This document shows, piece after piece, positions 29,858-34,554 of a stretch of 34,554 nt of DNA. A program made the translations under genes and the position numbers. The stretch covers positions 1 through 34,554 of the forward strand of contig JANYKQ010000079.1 of NCBI GenBank assembly GCA_025358115.1. The letters run 5' to 3'. The notes below the pieces were generated by a model. The model searched no databases. It saw only the letters and a list, made by a program, of their open reading frames with translations, and had not been told where the DNA came from. The first letter of the stretch is position 1, and each line of letters opens with the position of its first letter. The stretch comes from Methanomicrobiales archaeon. GTDB taxonomy: Archaea > Halobacteriota > Methanomicrobia > Methanomicrobiales > Methanospirillaceae.

Positions 29858-29931
29858 CGGGCCCGAAGGGATTTGAACCCTTGACCACCTGGTTAAAAGC
29901 CAGGCGCTCTACCGAACTGAGCTACGAACCC
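29858..29931 (-). tRNA. tRNA-Lys (TTT)
   Basis: On the minus strand, acceptor GGGTTCG pairs with CGGGCCC (two G-T pairs), discriminator G. Anticodon stem CCTGG/CCAGG closes the loop CTTTTAA, giving anticodon TTT (29897-29895). The T-loop is TTCAAAT. No CCA is encoded and no intron is seen. It precedes rpoH on the same strand. Confidence 0.95.
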
Positions 29932-29973
29932 AATATGGAGTAAGATGTACAGCATTATAACAATGTAGGAAAA

Positions 29974-29986
29974 CTATATAAATATT
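29974..29986 (-). promoter_or_regulatory. TATA box upstream of tRNA-Lys/rpo operon
   Basis: On the minus strand AATATTTATATAG (29986-29974) is a good archaeal TATA box. Initiation about 25 nt downstream would fall near 29950, just before tRNA-Lys at 29931. The rpo operon may be served by this promoter or by one of its own in the 76-nt gap. Confidence 0.55.
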
Positions 29987-30018
29987 TTCCTTGTTTTCAT
30001 TCGATTTAGTGGAACACA

Positions 30019-30648
30019 TCATCCCACTTTTACAAACATCTCATGGATCTCTTTTAAGCGGATCTCGTCTCCCTTAACCTTCTTTTCGAGTTTGTTGATA
30101 GACTCAAGATCCTCTTCAGGCACAACATGGCCGGGGATATTCATGCCGCTCGAATTTTTTAAAACCTCAAGAAGGTTTTTATCAACTTCTATACTTTTCC
30201 GCAGCGCGGAGTATTCGTCGATGATTACTGCATCCTGACCGGCATCCTTTGCTACCCCAGCCTCCAGTTTCACATTGCTGCGGCGTTCAAAAATCTGTTT
30301 AATAGAGTTGAGAAGCTGAGCGGGATTGACCGGCTTTGAGACAAAATCCTCAATATTTAAGCTGTGTTCCTGCGCCTCTTCTGGTGTAATCTTTTTTGCC
30401 GAGAACATGAGAACCGGAATATCACGGGTATCCGGATTGGCCTTGATCTTATCCAGCGTCTCCCATCCATCCATAGGCTCCATCATAATATCCAGCAGTA
30501 TGAGGTCGGGTTTATTGGAAGAGAGGAGGGATATGGCTTCATCCCCGCCGTGAGCTGCTATCGGTTTGAAACCTTTTCTTTTTAAGAGTACTACAAGACC
30601 ATCTACAATGTAAGAGCTGTCATCAACAATGAGAATTGAATCATTCAC
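30019..30648 (-). CDS. CheY-like response regulator with helical C-terminal extension (2)
   Basis: A 209-residue protein. Receiver domain residues 1-120: acidic pair D9/D10 (ILIVDDSS), phosphorylated D53 (LILLDIMMEPMDGWE), S83 (MFSAKK) and K105 (VSKPV), all conserved. The remainder (about 125-209) is a helical, coiled-coil-like tail rich in Lys and Glu, without a DNA-binding or enzymatic output domain. It is paralogous over its full length to the next receiver gene (shared DIMMEPMDGWETL and a Lys-Ser-Ile tail motif). It lies 134 nt downstream of that gene, on the same strand. No histidine kinase lies nearby. Confidence 0.9.
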   Translation of the reverse strand: MNDSILIVDDSSYIVDGLVVLLKRKGFKPIAAHGGDEAISLLSSNKPDLILLDIMMEPMDGWETLDKIKANPDTRDIPVLMFSAKKITPEEAQEHSLNIEDFVSKPVNPAQLLNSIKQIFERRSNVKLEAGVAKDAGQDAVIIDEYSALRKSIEVDKNLLEVLKNSSGMNIPGHVVPEEDLESINKLEKKVKGDEIRLKEIHEMFVKVG

Positions 30649-30782
30649 GATAATGGTCCCTCATACTCTTCAAATTAAATGGCGGATTGTCATCAATAAC
30701 AGGTAATCTCTGATATTTGGATGCCGTATAATATTATTCCCTATAGTATTCATAGTTTAATGTAAATAATCCGGGGAGCGGA

Positions 30783-31418
30783 TTATTTTTTTGCTGAAGT
30801 ACCAGAGAGTTCGCCTTTTATCTGCTGGAGCCGGCTGTCCTGGAATTTTATGTTCATCTCCATGCTCTTTATCGCACGGGATATTTCGTCGCTGACCCTG
30901 ACTTTTGAATCATTGAAGTTATAGGTAGTTTCAAGGATCTTCATTAAGCGCTTGTTCACATCGATGCTCTTGCTAAGCCGGGCATATTCGGTGATGATCT
31001 CTGAATCGAAACCAGACTCTTTTGCCATATCCATATCAGATTTTATTGACTGCCGGCGATTGAGTACATGTTCAATTGCTTCGTAGAGTTCGCGGTGAGT
31101 GATGGGTTTTAAAACGTAATCTTCAATATATATACCATATTCCTGGGCTTCTGAAGGGGTCAGCTGTTTTGCCGTGAGCATGAGTACAGGGATCTCTTTT
31201 GTCGCCGGATTTTCCTTGACCTTTTCAAGCGTCTCCCACCCATCCATAGGTTCCATCATGATGTCGAGCAGGATCAGATCGGGAGTCACCGTCTTTAAAA
31301 TCTCCAGGCACTCCTCACCCCCATATGCAGCAACAGTGCGGTATCCGCCACGCTCCAGCATGGTAACAAAGACATCGACAATAAATGGGCTGTCATCAAC
31401 TACAAGTATTGTAAACAT
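30783..31418 (-). CDS. CheY-like response regulator with helical C-terminal extension (1)
   Basis: A 211-residue protein with receiver residues D8/D9 (LVVDDSP), D52 (ILLDIMMEPMDGWE), T82 (LTAKQL) and K104 (LKPI). The C-terminal extension (about 125-211) is helical (EYARLSKSIDVNKRLMKIL) and matches the paralogue in the previous entry. The ATG overlaps the stop of the roadblock gene by one base (TAATG), so the two are translationally coupled and probably work together. It has no output domain, so it probably acts through protein-protein contact. Confidence 0.92.
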   Translation of the reverse strand: MFTILVVDDSPFIVDVFVTMLERGGYRTVAAYGGEECLEILKTVTPDLILLDIMMEPMDGWETLEKVKENPATKEIPVLMLTAKQLTPSEAQEYGIYIEDYVLKPITHRELYEAIEHVLNRRQSIKSDMDMAKESGFDSEIITEYARLSKSIDVNKRLMKILETTYNFNDSKVRVSDEISRAIKSMEMNIKFQDSRLQQIKGELSGTSAKK

Positions 31419-31777
31419 TACATAACCTCCCCAATCTGCTTGGCGATTGCATACATCTCTGTATGCACTTTGTCAGCATCCGTTTTATGTCTGACTATTG
31501 CAGTGATAAGGAAATTTTCCCCGGCACCCATCACGATGACGAAGGTGTCCTGGGTTCGGATAGTTACAGACTCCATGGTCTTTAACTTGATCAAACTCCC
31601 TACAGACTCACCCGAGGCGAGGATAGTTGCAGACAGAGCACCAAACCAGGGTTCATTCATTTCCTGATCAAAAAATTTTCCTGCTATGATCCCATCACGA
31701 GACACGAGGGCACATGCTGAAACCCCTTCAATCGCCTTAATCTTATTGATAAATTCAGAGATCTTCTCTTTCAACAT
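31418..31777 (-). CDS. Roadblock/LC7 domain protein
   Basis: A 119-residue protein with the roadblock/LC7 fold: an N-terminal helix, INKIKAIEGVSACALVSRDGIIAGKF, a central helix (FGALSATILASGESVGSLI), VTIRTQDTFVIVMGAGENFLITAI and a C-terminal helix. Bacterial MglB and archaeal relatives act as regulators of small GTPases or as dimer scaffolds; no GTPase lies in this window. It is coupled to the receiver gene by TAATG. The promoter is divergent from that of minD. Confidence 0.88.
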   Translation of the reverse strand: MLKEKISEFINKIKAIEGVSACALVSRDGIIAGKFFDQEMNEPWFGALSATILASGESVGSLIKLKTMESVTIRTQDTFVIVMGAGENFLITAIVRHKTDADKVHTEMYAIAKQIGEVM

Positions 31778-31829
31778 GAACCGGCTCCTGTTTCACTACC
31801 CTTATCTAATTGATAATACCTGATAGAAG

Positions 31830-31840
31830 CATAAATACAT
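31830..31840 (-). promoter_or_regulatory. TATA box for roadblock/receiver operon
   Basis: On the minus strand ATGTATTTATG (31840-31830), with the start of the roadblock gene 53 nt beyond. It is divergent from the minD promoter. Confidence 0.4.
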
Positions 31841-31990
31841 ATTGTTTTTCTTTAGCAATGATACAACATTTCCCGGTAAAGATATTGGGATTTCCCTGAA
31901 TTTAATCCAATAAAAGTTGTCCTGCTTTACCTTGATTTTTCCATATGTACATATACACGATTCTTGGTACTGGGTGCACTGCAATAAACA

Positions 31991-32000
31991 TATATAAATA
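31991..32000 (+). promoter_or_regulatory. TATA box for minD-type gene
   Basis: TATATAAATA is a strong archaeal TATA element. Initiation about 25 nt downstream would be near 32018-32024, leaving a leader of only 12-18 nt before ATG 32036. No good Shine-Dalgarno sequence is present in it, so translation may not depend on one. Confidence 0.55.
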
Positions 32001-32035
32001 TGACTTCCCCCAACCAGTGCAATTAAGAATTTCTG

Positions 32036-32815
32036 ATGATTCGTGCATATACCATTACTTCTGGAAAAGGCGGTGTGGGAAAGACCACTCTCACAGTGAA
32101 CCTGGGGATATCACTCGCCCTTCTGGGTCGAAAAACCTATATTCTCGATGCCGACATCGGTATGGCAAACATGGCACTGGTCATTGGCATGGACGATATA
32201 CCTGTCACACTGCATGAGGTGCTTGCCGGAAAAGCAGATATTGAAGATGCAATTTATGATGGCCCCGGGGGTGTGAAAGTTGTGCCGAGTGGCATTTCCC
32301 TCCAGGGATTCCAGCAGGCTGATCCCGATAAACTCCGTGACGTGATGCACAGGCTTGTCGACAGGTGCGATTACCTCTTGATCGATGCCCCGAGCGGGAT
32401 ATCCAAAGAAGGTGTGGTGCCACTCTCGGTTGCCGATGAAGTCATTCTCGTAGTCAACCCGGAACTCGCTTCAATGGCAGATGCATTAAAGACCAAGATT
32501 CTCTGCGAGGTGATGGGGGGGCGCGTGTACGGTGCGATCCTGAACCGGGCCGGGCTTGAGCATACGGAGATCCGTTCAAATAGTGTAGAGGATGTTTTGG
32601 GAGTCCGGGTGATCGATGTTGTTCCCGAAGACGCAAATGTCCGCAGGGCAGCTGCTTACAAAAACCCTTGCGTGCTGAAATATCCCAAAACGGATGCTTC
32701 ACGGGCATTCAAGCGAATAGCCGCGCAGATATCCGGAGTTGTGTACGAAGATTCTGAAGGAGAGCCAAAAGCTGAGAGTTTTGTTGACAGGCTCGCCAGG
32801 TCAGTGTTCAGGTAA
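32036..32815 (+). CDS. minD: MinD/ParA-family P-loop ATPase
   Basis: A 259-residue protein with the deviant Walker A motif SGKGGVGKTTL (about residues 9-19), DADIGMANM, switch II/Walker B DYLLIDAPSGIS and LNRAG. MinD-type ATPases bind membranes and position cell machinery, such as division septum or surface organelles in archaea. The C-terminus is an amphipathic helix candidate (SFVDRLARSVFR) as in MinD membrane-targeting tails. Eighteen bases separate it from a small membrane protein gene; it is divergent from the roadblock/receiver genes. The link to polarity or motility is an inference from the neighbours. Confidence 0.9.
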   Translation: MIRAYTITSGKGGVGKTTLTVNLGISLALLGRKTYILDADIGMANMALVIGMDDIPVTLHEVLAGKADIEDAIYDGPGGVKVVPSGISLQGFQQADPDKLRDVMHRLVDRCDYLLIDAPSGISKEGVVPLSVADEVILVVNPELASMADALKTKILCEVMGGRVYGAILNRAGLEHTEIRSNSVEDVLGVRVIDVVPEDANVRRAAAYKNPCVLKYPKTDASRAFKRIAAQISGVVYEDSEGEPKAESFVDRLARSVFR

Positions 32816-32833
32816 TACCATTACGGGAGGATA

Positions 32834-33031
32834 ATGGCGTACGAAGGATACATGCTGGTGCTATTTGGCGTTGTTATCATAACCCAGCAGTTCATCCTTT
32901 ATCTGATGTACGTGCGTATCCAGCAATTATTAAAAGAGATTAGCACGGTTGATGGCAAGATCAGGATCACTGATACGGAACTTGAAAACCTCATCACGAG
33001 AGTTATGGAATTCAAACGGGGCAAGATCTGA
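32834..33031 (+). CDS. Small single-pass membrane protein with coiled coil
   Basis: A 65-residue protein with one membrane segment (about 5-27, MLVLFGVVIITQQFILYLMYV) followed by a charged helix (IQQLLKEISTVDGKIRITDTELENLITRVMEFKRGKI) on the presumed cytoplasmic side. GGGAGGA is close upstream of ATG 32834. It follows the MinD-type gene by 18 nt and could be its membrane partner. I do not recognise a named family. Confidence 0.8.
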   Translation: MAYEGYMLVLFGVVIITQQFILYLMYVRIQQLLKEISTVDGKIRITDTELENLITRVMEFKRGKI

Positions 33032-33278
33032 AACGAGAAAAAAAACTTACCACTCTTTTGTTATGAACACGGACATGATACAAAAGGGCCACAAGCATAC
33101 ATAATGAAAATTCCAGGGAGATTTTAATATTAAATTTGGAAATCTTCCGACGATAGAGCGGACAAATAGTTATTGATTTTGGACAGCAAAATCTCATAGA
33201 TGTGGTACGAAACCTTTGGCATCACATGGGTTTTTTACAACAAGTTACATAAGGAATCTCGTCCTACATTATGAGAAC

Positions 33279-33352
33279 GGGGCCATAGGGTAGCCTGGCC
33301 ATCCTAGGAGACTGGGGGTCTTCTGACCTGAGTTCAAATCTCAGTGGCCCCA
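33279..33352 (+). tRNA. tRNA-Pro (GGG)
   Basis: Acceptor GGGGCCA/TGGCCCC, discriminator A. Stem GGAGA/TCTTC closes the loop CTGGGGG, giving anticodon GGG (33314-33316) with G37, as usual for Pro. T-arm CTGAG-TTCAAAT-CTCAG. D-arm GGGT...ATCC resembles other archaeal tRNA-Pro. No CCA is encoded. Confidence 0.92.
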
Positions 33353-33379
33353 TTTTATTATTGTTTTTAAGGCATTGTC

Positions 33380-34237
33380 ATGAAGATTATCGGCACCTGT
33401 ACAGATTGTCTCATATCCCGTGTGCGCCTGGAATGCACATTATGCAATGCTACGGATGCAAAGACTGCTGAAGCGGTCACTCAATGCACGGCTCTGTTAG
33501 AAGAAATCCGCAACGCACCGTTAAGCCATCCACAGATCGCAAGCCGGATTCACCGCAGGGCATATGAAATTCTGGGAACTTCAGATCCGTTTGCAAAACT
33601 AAAACGGGAAGGCAACAACCAGGCAATCGAAGTCTGCAAAAAAGTGCAGGGCGATCTGGTTACGTTTCGGGATCATGTGCTTGCAGCAGTCATTGCCAAC
33701 ACTTTTGATTATGGCGTGAAGGGGCATAAAGTTGCAGAAGATTTTTCCCAGTTTTTCGAACGGGAGTTTGAGAAAGGTTTGACAATTGATGATACGGATG
33801 CGATACTCCCGCTCTGCACCCGCGTAGTGTACTTAAGCGACAATTGTGGCGAGATTGTTCTTGACCGGTTGCTCATCAAATACTTAAAATCCCATGGGGC
33901 TCATGTGACGCTTGCAGTCAAGGATGCCCCTGCCCTTAACGATGCTACACTTGAGGATGCATGGGATCTTCATCTCGATTTCATTGTGGACTGCCTCACC
34001 ACAACCGGGGGAGGGGCAGAGATCGGCATCTGCATGGAAAACATACCCGGTGACTTAAGGAACGCGATTAAGCACTGTACAATTATCATTGCAAAAGGCA
34101 TGGCCAACTTCGAGTCACTTTCTGAGATGGAGAACCTGCCTCCAGTCGCTTACCTGATGGCAGCAAAGTGCGGGCCGGTTGCACAAGAGGCGGGCGGAGT
34201 GGCGGTTGGTTCAAAGATCGCAATGCTGCGGAAATAA
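33380..34237 (+). CDS. DUF89 family metal-dependent phosphatase (ARMT1-like)
   Basis: A 285-residue protein of the archaeal DUF89/COG1578 family. Members are metal-dependent phosphatases thought to remove damaged phosphometabolites. Conserved features: N-terminal cysteines CTDCLISRVRLEC..C (C7, C10, C19, C22), VVYLSDNCGEIVLDRLLI with the catalytic DNxGE motif, AVKDAPALNDATLEDA and KGMANFESLSE. Length fits the short archaeal subfamily. It starts 27 nt after the tRNA-Pro gene, on the same strand, and may be co-transcribed with it. The cysteines suggest an additional metal site, as in other archaeal members. Confidence 0.9.
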   Translation: MKIIGTCTDCLISRVRLECTLCNATDAKTAEAVTQCTALLEEIRNAPLSHPQIASRIHRRAYEILGTSDPFAKLKREGNNQAIEVCKKVQGDLVTFRDHVLAAVIANTFDYGVKGHKVAEDFSQFFEREFEKGLTIDDTDAILPLCTRVVYLSDNCGEIVLDRLLIKYLKSHGAHVTLAVKDAPALNDATLEDAWDLHLDFIVDCLTTTGGGAEIGICMENIPGDLRNAIKHCTIIIAKGMANFESLSEMENLPPVAYLMAAKCGPVAQEAGGVAVGSKIAMLRK

Positions 34238-34330
34238 TTTTTGAGCACTCCTCTGAATGCCCACTTCATGTCGCGGTGTAAGTTGACGAAATGGATTTTT
34301 TATTGATAAATTCCGGTTTGCAGTTCACCG

Positions 34331-34492
34331 TCAGCTGTATAGTACGAGTCTGTAGATTAGCGCCCCTCCCCGTGCCTGCCGGTTAATTTCATCTGCAATC
34401 CCTGGTTTTAATTCATTGAGCCCGTCCAATCTAGGGTTTAGCATATAAACCCCTAACCCATTTTCGTGAAGCAGTGAACCCACAGGCAGCAA
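34331..34492 (-). CDS. Possible 53-residue protein or structured RNA
   Basis: A minus-strand frame from TTG 34492 to TGA 34331 gives 53 residues of protein-like composition (LNPRLDGLNELKPGIADEI). GAGTGAT lies near the TTG, and a minus-strand TATA candidate lies at 34530-34521. The same DNA contains the perfect hairpin GGGTTTA-GCATA-TAAACCC (34434-34452), which could instead mark a small structured RNA. I do not recognise a family. The rest of 34238-34330 shows nothing else. Confidence 0.3.
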   Translation of the reverse strand: MLPVGSLLHENGLGVYMLNPRLDGLNELKPGIADEINRQARGGALIYRLVLYS

Positions 34493-34500
34493 TTATCACT

Positions 34501-34530
34501 CTGCCGATACAAACCGGCAGCTTTATATAG
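34501..34530. promoter_or_regulatory. Inverted repeat next to TATA box at window end
   Basis: CTGCCG...CGGCAG (34501-34520, eight-base spacer) directly precedes TTTATATAG (34522-34530). An ATG at 34549 lies about 25 nt beyond the TATA box, which would suit a leaderless gene running out of the window. The box also reads as CTATATAAAG on the other strand. Confidence 0.45.
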
Positions 34531-34554
34531 TTTCCAGACTGCCTCCCATGGTTT

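Overview
The window comes from a methanogenic euryarchaeon, most likely of the order Methanomicrobiales and perhaps Methanoregula-like. This is inferred from gene content, not from a database search. The evidence is RNA polymerase subunit B split into B'' and B', RpoH and L30e/NusA in the polymerase operon, tRNA genes without an encoded CCA, archaeal TATA boxes, and many secreted PKD, parallel beta-helix and ice-binding-like surface proteins with C-terminal membrane anchors.

Layout. (1) Positions 2-2509 hold the 3' part of leuS. (2) About 2510-15080 is a surface-protein island. It contains a giant Pmp-repeat/PKD/anchor protein, two DUF3494 (ice-binding-like) adhesins, a minus-strand pair resembling the bacterial WxL system (a DUF916/DUF3324-like anchor protein and a small WxL-like protein), a PKD anchor protein and an exported beta-propeller. 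(3) 15104-18846 holds three minus-strand genes (a five-zinc-ribbon protein, a zinc-ribbon membrane protein and a DUF5611-like protein), divergent from a PAC2 chaperone gene and a DUF473 gene. (4) 19103-20764 encodes another modular adhesin, followed by tRNA-Arg(TCT). (5) 21525-29781 is the minus-strand RNA polymerase operon rpoH-rpoB''-rpoB'-rpoA'-rpoA''-rpl30e-nusA, with tRNA-Lys(TTT) just upstream. (6) 30019-33031 is a regulatory cluster: a roadblock protein and two paralogous receiver proteins, divergent from a MinD-type ATPase and a small membrane protein. (7) tRNA-Pro(GGG) and a DUF89 phosphatase gene end the window.

Most notable observations. The last codons and T-tract of leuS recur as diverged direct copies after two surface-protein genes (5590 and 13391). 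The second copy is followed by a remnant of the C-terminus of the Pmp-repeat protein, so the island seems to have grown and decayed as units of leuS tail plus surface gene. A TTGCAAA-type motif lies near the promoters of several surface genes. The conserved N-terminus of RpoB'' lies upstream of any ATG, GTG or TTG codon, which implies a CTG or ATT start. The surface genes with degenerate WxL-like domains and a DUF916-like partner look like an archaeal counterpart of the Firmicute WxL cell-surface system.
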